From the NCBI GenBank assembly GCA_965199585.1, contig CBDASI010000002.1:186001-250000 (forward strand): a stretch of 64,000 nucleotides of DNA, read 5' to 3'. Source of the stretch: JAVVHH01 sp965199585. GTDB taxonomy: Bacteria > Pseudomonadota > Alphaproteobacteria > Acetobacterales > Acetobacteraceae. The translations under genes and the position numbers were made by a program. The notes under the pieces were generated by a model. It had not been told where the DNA came from, did no database searches, and worked only from the letters and a program-made list of their open reading frames with translations. Numbering within the stretch: the first letter of the stretch is position 1; each line of letters starts with the position of its first letter. Below are positions 41,895-52,425 of this stretch, one piece after another.

Positions 41895-42294
41895 GGAGCA
41901 GCTCCAGGGTAAGATGGTCCGGCACGCCGTCGAAATAGTGTCGCAGCACCGGGTCGAAGATCGCCGGTTCGATCGTCGCGAACAACGTCATTGAGGACCG
42001 AAATTTCAGGTCGTCCGGGCTGCCGAACACCTGCAGCGCCGTCTTGCCCGTGATTTGGTCGGCCAAGCCGGTGCATTCAACCAGGCGGGCGCCGAGCACC
42101 GGGTGCCGTAGGTACGCCGCCGCCTCTGCAGCACCCTCGAGCCCGTAAAACTGCGCCGTCTCGCTACGGCCCAGCCCGCGGAGCTGCGGAAACACGAACC
42201 ACATCCAGTGCGTCCGCTTGCTGCCGGCCGTCAGCTCCCGGCGCACCGCGTCCATCACGCTGTCCTGCGCCGTCACGAAGCGATCTAAATTCAT
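41884..42294 (-). CDS. DUF1810 family protein
   Basis: A 136-aa soluble protein of the DUF1810 family, with RFVTAQDSVMDAVRRELTAGSKRTHWMWFVFPQLRGLGRS near the start and LRHPVLGARLVECTGL, then LKFRSSMTLFA in the middle. No biochemical role is known. It sits first in the transcript ahead of SelO. The ATG at 42294 is chosen; an upstream in-frame start would overlap the divergent region without a Shine-Dalgarno. Confidence 0.9.
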   Translation of the reverse strand: MNLDRFVTAQDSVMDAVRRELTAGSKRTHWMWFVFPQLRGLGRSETAQFYGLEGAAEAAAYLRHPVLGARLVECTGLADQITGKTALQVFGSPDDLKFRSSMTLFATIEPAIFDPVLRHYFDGVPDHLTLELLHAA

Positions 42295-42332
42295 AGCAGG
42301 TCCGATCCGAACGGACGCCGTCATGTCTGCCC

Positions 42333-42376
42333 GCGCGCCGATCCGTCAAGGGCAACTTGTTCTGATCTCGGCGCGC
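42333..42376. repeat. inverted repeat in the DUF1810/DUF892 divergent gap
   Basis: GCGCGCCGA (42333-42341) and TCGGCGCGC (42368-42376) match perfectly 26 bp apart in the 159-bp gap between two divergent genes. It could be a regulator site or a leader structure. I see no ORF or clear promoter in the rest of the gap. Confidence 0.4.
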
Positions 42377-42453
42377 ACGAACCCCCGACCCAGGCCGCGT
42401 TGAGAGTGCACACGGCGTGCCCCCCCAGCGGGCCGCCTTTTCGGAGCATGACC

Positions 42454-42951
42454 ATGAGTGACAAGAGTCCCATCCTCGACGCCTACCTGACCGGCCTGCG
42501 CAACCAGCATGCCGTCGAGACGCAAGCGATTGGCACCATCCAGAACGAGCTGCCGCGCATGAAGGAGTACGCCGAGTTGCATGCCAGAATGCAGCAGGAC
42601 AAGGAGCGCTCCACCAGCCAGGCTGCCCGCCTTGACCAGATGCTCGCCAAGCACGGCAGCAGCAAGTCGTTGATCAAGGAAGCCGTGACCGGTGCCGTGG
42701 CCACCGTAGCCGGCTTCGTCCACGCCGGATCGGACGACGACGTGGTCAAGAACGTGCTGGCTGCGATCGGCTTCAAAGCCTACGAGGCCGGGTCCTACAA
42801 GGTGCTCGCGACCATGGCCGAGATGGCCGGCGCCTCGGAGGACGTCTCGATCCTGCAGGGCATGAAGTCCGAAGAGGACGAGATGGGCAATTGGCTCGGC
42901 GAGTACCTGCCGACCATGCTCAAGCAGTACGCCGGCACTCTCCGCGCATAG
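42454..42951 (+). CDS. DUF892/YciE-YciF-type ferritin-like protein
   Basis: A 165-aa four-helix-bundle protein of the YciE/YciF group linked to stress and often to catalase or bacterioferritin genes in other genomes. It has LDAYLTGLRNQHAVETQAIGT (with potential metal-binding E/H), LHARMQQDKERSTSQAARLDQML, and SILQGMKSEEDEMGNWLGEYLP. The SD-like GGAG is spaced for ATG 42454 rather than ATG 42448. Exact function unknown. Confidence 0.85.
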   Translation: MSDKSPILDAYLTGLRNQHAVETQAIGTIQNELPRMKEYAELHARMQQDKERSTSQAARLDQMLAKHGSSKSLIKEAVTGAVATVAGFVHAGSDDDVVKNVLAAIGFKAYEAGSYKVLATMAEMAGASEDVSILQGMKSEEDEMGNWLGEYLPTMLKQYAGTLRA

Positions 42952-43009
42952 CCGCGGCGGCGCCGATCTGCTCAAACTGCTCCCGCGCGGTCATCGTGCG
43001 GGAGCGTTC

Positions 43010-44086
43010 ATGAAACAATATAAGATCGCGGCCATCCCCGGCGACGGCATCGGCGTCGAGGTGATTGCCGCCGGCATCGAGGTGCTGGAGCGACTGGCCG
43101 GGCGTGACGGCGGCTTCTCCCTGGCCTTCGACCACTTCGACTGGGGTACCGACTATTACAAGCGCCACGGCATCATGATGCCCGCCGATGGCCGCGACCA
43201 CATCGCCCGGCACGACGCCATCTTCTTCGGCGCCGTCGGCGCCCCCGATGTACCGGACCACATCACGCTCTGGGGCCTGCGCCTGGCCATCTGCCAACCC
43301 TTCGACCAATACGCCAATGTCCGCCCTACCCGCATCTTGCCCGGCATCGTCTCGCCGCTGCGCGCCGTCTCCGGCCCCGAACTCGACTGGGTGATCGTGC
43401 GCGAGAATTCCGAAGGCGAATACGCCGGCGTCGGCGGCCGCGTGCACCAGGGCATGCCGATCGAGACCGCCACCGACGCTTCCATCATGACCCGCGCCGG
43501 CGTCGCCCGCATCATGCGCTTCGCCTTCAAGCTGGCTCAATCCCGCCCGCGCAAGCTGCTGACCGTTGTGACCAAGAGCAACGCCCAGCGCTACGCCATG
43601 GTCATGTGGGACGAGGTCGCCGTCGAGATCGCCGCCGAGTTCCCGGACGTCACCTGGGACAAGATGCTGGTCGACGCCATGACCATGCGCATGGTCAACA
43701 AACCCGCCACCATCGACACCGTGGTGGCCACTAACCTGCACGCCGACATCCTCAGCGATCTCGCCGCCGCTTTGGCCGGTTCGCTCGGCATCGCGCCCAC
43801 CGCCAACATCAACCCCGAACGCACTTTCCCCTCGATGTTCGAGCCCATCCACGGCTCCGCCTTCGACATCACCGGCAAGGGCATCGCCAACCCGATCGGC
43901 ACCTTCTGGACCGCGACGATGATGCTCGACCACCTCGGCGAACCCGCCGCCGCCCGCCGCCTGATGCGCGCCGTCGAACGCACCACCGCCGACCCGGCCC
44001 ATCACACCCCCGACCTCGGCGGCACCGCCACCACCCGCAGCGTCACCGACGCCGTGCTGCAGGCCCTGGACGGCGACAACACCTAG
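43010..44086 (+). CDS. tartrate dehydrogenase / D-malate decarboxylating dehydrogenase
   Basis: A 358-aa beta-decarboxylating dehydrogenase, of the TtuC/DmlA branch of the isocitrate/isopropylmalate family. Motifs include IPGDGIGVEVIAAGIEVLE, VRENSEGEYAGVGGR, TKSNAQRYAMVMWDEV, MLVDAMTMRMVNKPATIDTVVATNLHADILSDLAAALAGSLGIAPTANI, and EPIHGSAFDITGKGIANP. It would oxidise D-malate to pyruvate and CO2, or tartrate, with NAD+. No regulator or transporter is adjacent. The preferred substrate cannot be told from sequence alone. Confidence 0.9.
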   Translation: MKQYKIAAIPGDGIGVEVIAAGIEVLERLAGRDGGFSLAFDHFDWGTDYYKRHGIMMPADGRDHIARHDAIFFGAVGAPDVPDHITLWGLRLAICQPFDQYANVRPTRILPGIVSPLRAVSGPELDWVIVRENSEGEYAGVGGRVHQGMPIETATDASIMTRAGVARIMRFAFKLAQSRPRKLLTVVTKSNAQRYAMVMWDEVAVEIAAEFPDVTWDKMLVDAMTMRMVNKPATIDTVVATNLHADILSDLAAALAGSLGIAPTANINPERTFPSMFEPIHGSAFDITGKGIANPIGTFWTATMMLDHLGEPAAARRLMRAVERTTADPAHHTPDLGGTATTRSVTDAVLQALDGDNT

Positions 44087-44089
44087 ACG

Positions 44090-44126
44090 TTTCGGCAAGG
44101 CAGCGACCCCGGCCGCCTTGCCGAAA
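44090..44126 (+). terminator. hairpin after the tartrate dehydrogenase gene
   Basis: TTTCGGCAAGGC (44090-44101) pairs perfectly with GCCTTGCCGAAA (44115-44126) over a 13-nt loop, starting 3 bp after the stop. It lacks a U-tract but ends in AAATTACC. Confidence 0.65.
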
Positions 44127-44235
44127 TTACCGAAGTTTCAGCTTACAACTCGTTAACATGACTGATTTTTTTGTCCCTGCCGCGTTCATTGGCCGCCGGT
44201 CACTCGGCATCCATCAACGATAAAGGGACACCACC

Positions 44236-44553
44236 ATGCGCACCTTCGTCACCACGGCAGCCATCCTCGGCCTGGCGCTTGCTCCGGCCATGGCGCAGAC
44301 CACCGCCACCCACCCCGCCGACACGGCCGCCACCTCTGGGGCAACCACGCCAGCCACCCCGATGGCCCCCGGCGCCATGCAGGACGCCCTCAAGCACGAC
44401 CTCTCGCAGGCAGGGTTCACTAACATTCAGGTGATGCCCAGTTCGTTCCTGGTCCGCGCCAAGGACAAAGCCGGCCACCCCATCATGATGGTGATCAACC
44501 CCGACTCCGTGACGGAGATCGCCAACATCGGCAAACCCAACGCCTCCAAGTAG
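44236..44553 (+). CDS. small secreted protein, 105 aa
   Basis: I do not recognise a named family, though similar short exported proteins are widespread in alphaproteobacteria. A signal peptide ends at AMAQ (residue 21). A Thr/Ala/Pro-rich linker follows (about 22-46), then a small domain: LKHDLSQAGFTNIQVMPSSFLVRAKDKAGHPIMMVINPDS. The pattern suggests a PepSY-like or PRC-adjacent fold, unproven. AAAGGGA lies ahead of the ATG. Confidence 0.75.
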   Translation: MRTFVTTAAILGLALAPAMAQTTATHPADTAATSGATTPATPMAPGAMQDALKHDLSQAGFTNIQVMPSSFLVRAKDKAGHPIMMVINPDSVTEIANIGKPNASK

Positions 44554-44558
44554 TCCGA

Positions 44559-44589
44559 CCGGGTCCGGCGAGCCCCTTGCCGGACCCGG
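44559..44589. terminator. bidirectional terminator hairpin
   Basis: CCGGGTCCGGC and GCCGGACCCGG form an 11-bp stem over a 9-nt loop between the convergent genes ending at 44553 and 44592. No long U-tract lies on either side. Confidence 0.65.
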
Positions 44590-44591
44590 CG

Positions 44592-45815
44592 TCAGCCTTT
44601 GACCAGCGAACAGCCCCCCTCGCTCATCGGCCGGAACGCCTCCTCGGCCGGCGTCGTGGCTACCAGCTTCAGCCCGTCCCACTCCCCCTTGCTCTCCGCC
44701 GGGCTCTTGACCTGGAACAGGTAGCTCGGCTCGATCTTGCGCCCATCCTCGCGTATCTTGCCGACTCCAAAGCAATCGTCGTCGGTCGGCATCGCCTTCA
44801 TCCGCGCTACCGCCGCCCGCCCGTCCGCCTTCGCCGCCGCGACGCCCATGTCCTTGACCGCCTTGAGATAGTGCAGCGTGCTGGCGTAGTCGCCGGCCTG
44901 AACCATGTTGGGCCACTGGTTCGGCGTCTTGCTCTTAATGCGGTTCATGAAGGCGCGGGTGCGGTCGTTGAGGTCCCAGTAGAACGACTCCGTCAGCAGC
45001 AAGCCCTGCGCCGTGTCGAGCCCCAGCGCATGCACGTTGCTGTTGTAGAACAGCATGGCCGCGATCTTCATCTTGTTCTGCAGGCCGAACTCGTGCGCCT
45101 GCTTGATGCAGCTGATCGTGTCGCCGCCGGAGTTGCACAGGCCGAGCACCTTGGCGCCGGACTCCTGCGCCTGCAGTAGCAGCGCCGAGAAATCCGTGGT
45201 GTCCGGAAACGGATACTGACTGGCGCCGAGCACCTTGCCGCCCGCCTCGGTGACGAACCGCGTCGTGTCCCGCTGCAGCTGCTGCCCGAACACGTAGTTG
45301 GCGGTGATGAAATACCAGCTATCCCCGCCGGCCCGCACCATCGCCCCACCGGTCGATTTGGCCAGCATGTAGGTGTCATACGTCCAGCAAATCGTGTTGG
45401 GCGAACACTGCGCGCCCGTGAGGTCCGTCGTCGCGGCGCCGTTGTTCAGCATCACCTTGTTCTTCTCGCGGCATACCGTGTTGACCGCCAGCGCCACCGA
45501 CGAGGTCGGCACGTCCACGATCGCATCCACGCCGCCCTGGTCGAACCATTGCCGTGCGATCCCGGCCCCGATGTCGGGCTTGTTCTGATGATCGGCCGTC
45601 AGCACCTCGACGTTGAAGCCCAGCGTCGCCGCCATCTCCTGCACCGCCTGCTTGACGCAGATCACGCCTGTCGGCCCGCCATCGTCGCGGTAAGGCCCGG
45701 ACTGGTCGTTCATCACGCCGATCCGCAGCGTCTTCGTATCGGCCTGCGTCCACCCCACGCGCGGTACGGCGGTCGCGGCGGCAGCCCCCAACAATAGGCG
45801 GCGCGAAATGCTCAT
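44592..45815 (-). CDS. periplasmic ABC-transporter binding protein, branched-chain amino acid/LivK type
   Basis: A 407-aa type I periplasmic binding protein. The N-terminus SRRLLLGAAAATAVPRVGWTQA looks like a Tat signal (SRRLLL), so folding may precede export. The mature part has KTLRIGVMNDQSGPYRD, GGDTISCIKQAHEFGLQNKMKIAAML and QAGDYASTLHYLKAVKD. No permease or ATPase lies nearby. Ligands of this family range from amino acids to urea and aromatic acids. GGAGG precedes ATG 45815. Confidence 0.9.
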   Translation of the reverse strand: MSISRRLLLGAAAATAVPRVGWTQADTKTLRIGVMNDQSGPYRDDGGPTGVICVKQAVQEMAATLGFNVEVLTADHQNKPDIGAGIARQWFDQGGVDAIVDVPTSSVALAVNTVCREKNKVMLNNGAATTDLTGAQCSPNTICWTYDTYMLAKSTGGAMVRAGGDSWYFITANYVFGQQLQRDTTRFVTEAGGKVLGASQYPFPDTTDFSALLLQAQESGAKVLGLCNSGGDTISCIKQAHEFGLQNKMKIAAMLFYNSNVHALGLDTAQGLLLTESFYWDLNDRTRAFMNRIKSKTPNQWPNMVQAGDYASTLHYLKAVKDMGVAAAKADGRAAVARMKAMPTDDDCFGVGKIREDGRKIEPSYLFQVKSPAESKGEWDGLKLVATTPAEEAFRPMSEGGCSLVKG

Positions 45816-45943
45816 GGCGTTCTCCTCCCTGGGCGCCCTTGAGGGCGTCTCACACGTGCACGCTACGAACACGGCCGAACACAGTCGAGTCCGCAACCTT
45901 GCCCCCGGGTGGCACGTGCGCTACACGCCGCCGCTTGACACGC

Positions 45944-46028
<85 letters not shown>

Positions 46029-46054
46029 CCGTATTAGGGTAAGAGGCCGGGTTC

Positions 46055-47392
46055 ATGCAGGTTACCGAGACGCTCTCCGAGGGGCTCAAGCGAGGGTTCG
46101 CCATCACGGTGCCGGCCTCCGACATCGCCGACAAGCGCACCAAGCGCCTCAACGAGATCGGCAAGACCGTCAAGCTGCCCGGCTTCCGCCCCGGCAAGGT
46201 GCCCATGGCCGTGGTCCGCCAGCGCTACGGCACTGCCGTGATGTCCGAAGTGCTCGAGGAGAGCGTCAACGCCGCCACGCAGCAGGTGCTGACCGATCGC
46301 GGCCTCCGCTCGGCCACCCAGCCCAAAGTCGACATCACCTCGCTCGACGACAGCAAGGACCTCGAGTTCACCGTCGAGCTCGAGCTGCTGCCCGAGATCG
46401 ACATGCCCGACTTTGGCGCGCTGTCGCTGAGCCGTCTCAAGGCCACGCCGTCCGACGAAGCCATCAACAAAGCGGTCGAAGAGATCGCCCGCCGCCAGCG
46501 CGAGATGGAGCCGGTCACCGAAGACCGCGGTGCCCAGGCCGGCGACACCCTGACGGTGGACTTCCTCGGCAAGGTCGACGACGTCGCTTTCCCGGGCGGC
46601 ACCGGCACCGACATGGCCGTCGAACTCGGCGGCGCTGGCTTCATCCCCGGCTTCTGGGAAGGCATGGAGGGCATGAAGCCCGGCGAGGAACGCCAGATCA
46701 ACGTCTCGTTCCCCGAGGAATACCACGCCAAGGAACTCGCCGGCAAAGCCGCCACGTTCGACATCACTGCCAAAAAGCTCGAGCAACCCAAGCCGGCCGC
46801 GCTCGACGACAGCTTGGCTGAGAAGCTCGGCTTCGAGAACATGGAAGAGCTGCGCAAGCTGATCAGTCAGCAGATCCAGCGCGAATACGACGGCCTGACG
46901 CGCATGCGCATCAAGCGCGAACTGCTCGACGCGTTGGCCGGAAAGGCAGATTTCGCGGTGCCCGTGAGCATGGTCGAGCCGGAGTTCAACCAGATCTGGC
47001 AGCGGATCGAGGCCGATATGAAGGCCGACAAGCTGGACGACGAGGACAAGGGCAAGGACGAGGACACGCTCAAGGCCGAATACCGCGCGATCGCCGAACG
47101 CCGGGTCCGCCTGGGGCTGCTGCTGTCCGAGATCGGCCGCGCCAACGGCATCCAGGTCGGCAACGACGAGATGACCCGCGCCATGCGCACCGAGGCCGCG
47201 CGCTACCCCGGCCAGGAGCAGCAGGTAATGGAGTTCTTCCGCAAGAACCCGCAAGCCGCCGACGGCCTGCGCGGCCCGATCTACGAGGAGAAGGTCGTCG
47301 ACTTCATCCTCGAGCTGGCCAAGGTCGAGGACAAGACGGTGACGCCGGAAGAGCTTTCGGCCGATCCGGAGGCGCCGGCCGCCGCAGCGTAA
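46055..47392 (+). CDS. tig: trigger factor
   Basis: A 445-aa ribosome-bound chaperone with peptidyl-prolyl isomerase activity. The N-terminal ribosome-binding domain has LPGFRPGKVPMAVVRQRYG (signature GFRxGKxP), the FKBP domain runs about 160-250 (DTLTVDFLGKVDDVAFPGG), and the helical arms follow. Gene order tig-clpP-clpX-lon is the common one. An end of Ala/Glu-rich sequence closes it. A hairpin follows at 47400-47417. Confidence 0.97.
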   Translation: MQVTETLSEGLKRGFAITVPASDIADKRTKRLNEIGKTVKLPGFRPGKVPMAVVRQRYGTAVMSEVLEESVNAATQQVLTDRGLRSATQPKVDITSLDDSKDLEFTVELELLPEIDMPDFGALSLSRLKATPSDEAINKAVEEIARRQREMEPVTEDRGAQAGDTLTVDFLGKVDDVAFPGGTGTDMAVELGGAGFIPGFWEGMEGMKPGEERQINVSFPEEYHAKELAGKAATFDITAKKLEQPKPAALDDSLAEKLGFENMEELRKLISQQIQREYDGLTRMRIKRELLDALAGKADFAVPVSMVEPEFNQIWQRIEADMKADKLDDEDKGKDEDTLKAEYRAIAERRVRLGLLLSEIGRANGIQVGNDEMTRAMRTEAARYPGQEQQVMEFFRKNPQAADGLRGPIYEEKVVDFILELAKVEDKTVTPEELSADPEAPAAAA

Positions 47393-47399
47393 GGTTCGA

Positions 47400-47417
47400 C
47401 CCGGGCAATAGCCCGGG
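47400..47417 (+). other. hairpin in the tig-clpP gap
   Basis: CCCGGGC and GCCCGGG pair across AATA. No U-tract follows, so this is more likely an RNA processing or stability element than a terminator. Confidence 0.45.
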
Positions 47418-47480
47418 CTGCGCTGGACTCCTCGATCGTGCCTGCTCATCTGAGCACTACATTTACTCAAGGATGACTCT

Positions 47481-48122
47481 ATGAGAGATCGCGACCCGGT
47501 CGAGGTCTACGCCAACACCCTGGTGCCGATGGTCATCGAGCAGACCGCCCGGGGCGAACGCTCGTTCGACATCTACTCGCGCCTCCTGAAGGAACGCATC
47601 ATCTTCCTCACCGGCCCGGTGTTCGATGGCGTCGCCTCGCTGATCTCGGCCCAGCTTCTCTTCCTAGAGAGCGACAACCCGAGCAAGGACATCAGCTTCT
47701 ACATCAACAGCCCCGGCGGCGTCGTCTCCGCTGGCCTGGCCATCTACGACACCATGCAATACATCCGCAGCCCGGTGAGCACCGTCTGCATCGGCCAGGC
47801 CGCCAGCATGGGCAGCCTGCTGCTTTGCGCCGGCGCCAAGGGCAAGCGCTACGCCCTGCCCAACGCCCGCGTCATGGTCCACCAGCCCAGCGGCGGCGCC
47901 CAGGGCCAGGCCTCGGACATCGAGATCCAGGCCAAGGAGATCCTGCATCTCCGCCAGCAGCTCAACGAGATCTACCAGCGCCACACCGGCCAGGAGCTCG
48001 ACGCGATCAAGAAACGTCTCGAGCGCGATTCCTACATGTCGGCTGAGCAGGCCCGCGAGTTCGGCATCGTCGACGAAGTCGTCGAGAACCGCCCGACGCC
48101 GGTCGATCCGACCAAGCCCTGA
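47481..48122 (+). CDS. clpP: ATP-dependent Clp protease proteolytic subunit
   Basis: A 213-aa serine peptidase that assembles as a tetradecamer and degrades substrates unfolded by ClpX or ClpA. The catalytic triad is visible: S109 (GQAASMGSLLL), H134 (RVMVHQPSGG) and D183 (ERDSYMSAEQA). AAGGATGAC lies just ahead of the ATG. It is followed after 171 bp by clpX. Confidence 0.97.
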   Translation: MRDRDPVEVYANTLVPMVIEQTARGERSFDIYSRLLKERIIFLTGPVFDGVASLISAQLLFLESDNPSKDISFYINSPGGVVSAGLAIYDTMQYIRSPVSTVCIGQAASMGSLLLCAGAKGKRYALPNARVMVHQPSGGAQGQASDIEIQAKEILHLRQQLNEIYQRHTGQELDAIKKRLERDSYMSAEQAREFGIVDEVVENRPTPVDPTKP

Positions 48123-48293
48123 CCGGCCATTGGCGTTCGCCCGTCTATCACGCCGTTGTAATGCCGGCGGGTGCGCCACATCTCAATCGCCTGACAGGAG
48201 TGCCGGGGTGGACAGGCAACGAGCTTGTCCATCTCCGTTGCCAAGATGTAGTCTTTCTGTGGCTTGCCCCCACCGTGCGGGGCCGGAGTGTCG

Positions 48294-49547
<1,254 letters not shown>

Positions 49548-49602
49548 CGTCGCCCCTTGTGGCGCCGGTTTCGGCTGACGATATCAGCTGTCGGACCGGC
49601 GG

Positions 49603-49660
49603 GCAGACCCGGGGTCTGCACCGAGACGTGTCGGCGCGCGCCATAACGGGCGCACCGACA
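49603..49660 (+). other. paired inverted repeats between clpX and lon
   Basis: A 17-bp near palindrome (GCAGACCC/GGGTCTGC, 49603-49619) and a second hairpin with TGTCGG/CCGACA outer arms (49629-49634 and 49655-49660) fill the 141-bp gap. They could end clpX transcripts or shape the lon leader. A consensus heat-shock promoter is not obvious. Confidence 0.45.
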
Positions 49661-49688
49661 AGATGACTGTCCATTATAAGGAGGTCCC

Positions 49689-52109
49689 ATGACCGATTCG
49701 CCGCGGGCGACAAGCCCTCGCACATCCTCCGCCGAGCCGCTGGCCGTCCTGCCGCTGCGCGACATCGTAGTTTTCCCGCACATGATCGTGCCGCTTTTCG
49801 TCGGCCGCGAGAAGTCTGTCCGCGCGCTTGAGGCCGTAATGCGCGACGACAAGCAAATCCTGCTGGTCGCGCAAAAGAATGCCACACAGGACGATCCCGG
49901 TTCCGACGACATCTTCCGCGTCGGCACCGTGTCGACGATCCTGCAGCTGCTCAAGCTGCCGGACGGCACGGTCAAGGTGCTGGTCGAAGGCGGCCGCCGG
50001 GCCGAGATCACCAAGTTCGCCGACACCGACGCGTATTTCGAGGCGTTCGTCCGCGAGATGCCCGACGAGGACGGCGACGCCAAGGAACTGGAAGCGCTCG
50101 GCCGCACCGTGGTCAGCCAGTTCGAGCAATACATCAAGCTCAACAAGAAGATCGCCCCCGAGGTGCTGGTCTCGCTCAACCAGATCGAGGAACCAAGCAA
50201 GCTCGCCGACACCATTTCAGCGCACCTGAACCTCAAGATCGCCGAGAAGCAGGAGCTCCTCGAAGCCGCGAAGATCAACGACCGTCTCGAGCGTGTGTTC
50301 GCGCACATGGAGAGCGAGATCGGTGTTCTCCAGGTCGAGAAGCGCATCCGCAACCGCGTCAAGCGGCAGATGGAGAAGACCCAGCGCGAGTATTACCTGA
50401 ACGAGCAGCTCAAGGCGATCCAGAAGGAACTCGGCGAGGGTGAGGACGGCAAGGACGAGACCGCCGAACTTGAAGACCGTATCAAGAAGACCCGCTTCAC
50501 CAAGGAAGCCCGCGAGAAGGCGATGGGCGAGCTGAAGAAGCTCCGCACCATGAGCCCGATGTCGGCCGAAGCGACCGTGGTTCGCAACTACCTCGATTGG
50601 ATGCTGTCCATTCCGTGGAAGAAGCGCAGCAAGGTCAGCAACGACGTCAACGAGGCCGAGAAAATCCTCGACGCCGACCATTACGGCCTAGCCAAAGTGA
50701 AGGAGCGCATCCTCGAATACCTTGCTGTCCAGTCGCGTAGCTCGAAGATTAAGGGACCCATTGTCTGCCTCGTCGGGCCTCCCGGCGTCGGCAAGACCAG
50801 CCTTGGCCGCAGCATTGCCAAGGCGACCGGCCGTAACTTCGTTCGCATGTCGCTCGGCGGCGTTCGTGACGAGGCCGAGGTTCGTGGTCACCGTCGGACC
50901 TACATCGGCTCGATGCCCGGCAAGGTCGTGCAGGGCATGAAAAAGGCCAAGACCAGCAACCCGCTGTTCTTGCTCGACGAGATCGACAAACTCGGTGCCG
51001 ACTGGCGCGGCGACCCGTCTTCGGCCCTGTTGGAAGTGCTCGACCCCGAGCAGAACGCCACTTTCGCCGACCATTATCTCGAGGTCGACTACGATCTGTC
51101 GGACGTGATGTTCATCACCACGGCCAACAGCCTCAAGATGCCGCAGCCGCTGCTCGACCGGATGGAGATCATCCGCATCCCCGGCTACACCGAGGACGAG
51201 AAGGTCGAGATCGCCAAGCGTCACCTCGTCGCCAAGCAGGCCGAAGCCAACGGCCTGAAGAAAGAGGAGTGGTCGCTTTCCGAAGAGGCCATCCGCGACC
51301 TCGTGCGCTATTACACGCGTGAGGCCGGAGTGCGTAACCTCGAGCGCGAGATCGCCAACGTCGCCCGCAAAGCGGTCAAGGAGATCGTCACCAAGAAGGT
51401 CAAGAGGGTCACCATCGGCGCCAAGAACCTCGAGAAGTTCGCTGGCGTCCGGCGGTTCCGCTATGGCGAGACCGAGGAGCAGGACATGGTCGGTGTCGTC
51501 ACCGGCCTGGCCTGGACGGAAGTCGGCGGCGAGATCCTGACCATCGAAGGCGTGCTCCTGCCCGGCAAGGGCCAGGTCAAGCACACCGGCAAGCTCGGTG
51601 GTGTCATGCAGGAGAGCGTCTCGGCGGCACTCAGCTACGTGCGTAGCCGCGGCACCAACTTCGGCATCAAGCCCACGCTGTTCGAGAAGAAGGACATACA
51701 CGTGCACGTGCCGGAAGGTGCGACGCCGAAGGACGGTCCGTCGGCCGGCATCGCGATGGCGACCAGCATCGTGTCGATTATGACGGGCATCCCTGTCCGC
51801 CGTGACATCGCCATGACCGGCGAGATCACGCTTCGTGGCCGCGTGCTGCCGATCGGCGGCTTGAAGGAGAAGCTGCTGGCCGCTTTGCGGGCCGGCATCA
51901 CGACGGTGTTCATCCCCAAGGACAACGAGAAGGATCTGGCCGAGATCGAAGATGGTGTGAAGAAACACATCAAGATCATCCCCGTCGCCCATGTCGACGA
52001 GGTCATCAGCCAGGCTCTGGCCCGTAAGCCCGAGGCGATCGACTGGGTCGAACCGGTCGACCCGGTCGTCCCAGTGCCCGTCGTGCCGGAAGTATCGCTG
52101 CCGCACTAA
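49689..52109 (+). CDS. lon: ATP-dependent protease Lon
   Basis: An 806-aa LonA. The N-terminal LAN domain begins PLAVLPLRDIVVFPHMIVPL, the AAA+ domain has Walker A GPPGVGKTSLGRSIA (about residues 362-376) and LFLLDEIDKLG, and the peptidase domain has the catalytic dyad Ser (PKDGPSAG, about 683) and Lys (GGLKEKLLAA, about 726). A perfect AAGGAGGT precedes the ATG. It removes misfolded and regulatory proteins. Unlike many relatives, no hupB follows it here. Confidence 0.97.
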   Translation: MTDSPRATSPRTSSAEPLAVLPLRDIVVFPHMIVPLFVGREKSVRALEAVMRDDKQILLVAQKNATQDDPGSDDIFRVGTVSTILQLLKLPDGTVKVLVEGGRRAEITKFADTDAYFEAFVREMPDEDGDAKELEALGRTVVSQFEQYIKLNKKIAPEVLVSLNQIEEPSKLADTISAHLNLKIAEKQELLEAAKINDRLERVFAHMESEIGVLQVEKRIRNRVKRQMEKTQREYYLNEQLKAIQKELGEGEDGKDETAELEDRIKKTRFTKEAREKAMGELKKLRTMSPMSAEATVVRNYLDWMLSIPWKKRSKVSNDVNEAEKILDADHYGLAKVKERILEYLAVQSRSSKIKGPIVCLVGPPGVGKTSLGRSIAKATGRNFVRMSLGGVRDEAEVRGHRRTYIGSMPGKVVQGMKKAKTSNPLFLLDEIDKLGADWRGDPSSALLEVLDPEQNATFADHYLEVDYDLSDVMFITTANSLKMPQPLLDRMEIIRIPGYTEDEKVEIAKRHLVAKQAEANGLKKEEWSLSEEAIRDLVRYYTREAGVRNLEREIANVARKAVKEIVTKKVKRVTIGAKNLEKFAGVRRFRYGETEEQDMVGVVTGLAWTEVGGEILTIEGVLLPGKGQVKHTGKLGGVMQESVSAALSYVRSRGTNFGIKPTLFEKKDIHVHVPEGATPKDGPSAGIAMATSIVSIMTGIPVRRDIAMTGEITLRGRVLPIGGLKEKLLAALRAGITTVFIPKDNEKDLAEIEDGVKKHIKIIPVAHVDEVISQALARKPEAIDWVEPVDPVVPVPVVPEVSLPH

Positions 52110-52161
52110 GATCGGGAGTTGCCTCGACCGGACGGTCGGGGCAAACCTCCGGAGTGAGGCA

Positions 52162-52236
52162 GGGCGGTTAGCTCAGCGGTAGAGCGTCTCGTTTACACCG
52201 AGAGGGTCGGCGGTTCGAAACCGTCACCGCCCACCA
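52162..52236 (+). tRNA. tRNA-Val (anticodon UAC)
   Basis: A 75-nt tRNA with acceptor stem GGGCGGT/ACCGCCC, D-arm GCTCAGCGGTAGAGC, anticodon stem TCTCG/CGAGA with loop TTTACAC (anticodon TAC), T-arm around GGTTCGAAA and an encoded CCA at 52234-52236. Confidence 0.96.
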
Positions 52237-52244
52237 CGATTTCC

Positions 52245-52272
52245 TTGACTTGGAACCGCCGAAGAGTATCTC
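52245..52272 (+). promoter_or_regulatory. candidate rpsA promoter
   Basis: TTGACT (52245-52250) and TATCTC (52267-52272) are 16 bp apart, just after tRNA-Val and about 150 bp before the rpsA start. The long leader would allow S1 autoregulation, known in E. coli, but I see no clear structure matching it. Confidence 0.4.
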
Positions 52273-52425
52273 TGCGCGCGACCGCGTCCTAGCCATCCCG
52301 GCTTGGGCGTTTCGTCGTTTAACCCGGCCCGCACTGCGGGTAGCCGCTTTCGGACATCAAGCCGACCGCGCATTTCATGTTTCCGGCCCACTTGGTCGGA
52401 CCCATCACAGGAAACACCGAACCCT

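Noticed and set aside
42920..44098. 392-aa minus-strand ORF over the tartrate dehydrogenase
   Set aside because: It is antisense to a clear dehydrogenase and consists of Gly/Ala/Val-rich sequence without motifs.
45935..45940. TTGACA just before tRNA-Leu as a promoter
   Set aside because: It lies only 3 bp from the mature 5' end, too close to serve as that gene's -35.
46034..47470. 478-aa minus-strand ORF over trigger factor
   Set aside because: The plus frame is a clear trigger factor. The antisense frame is compositional only.
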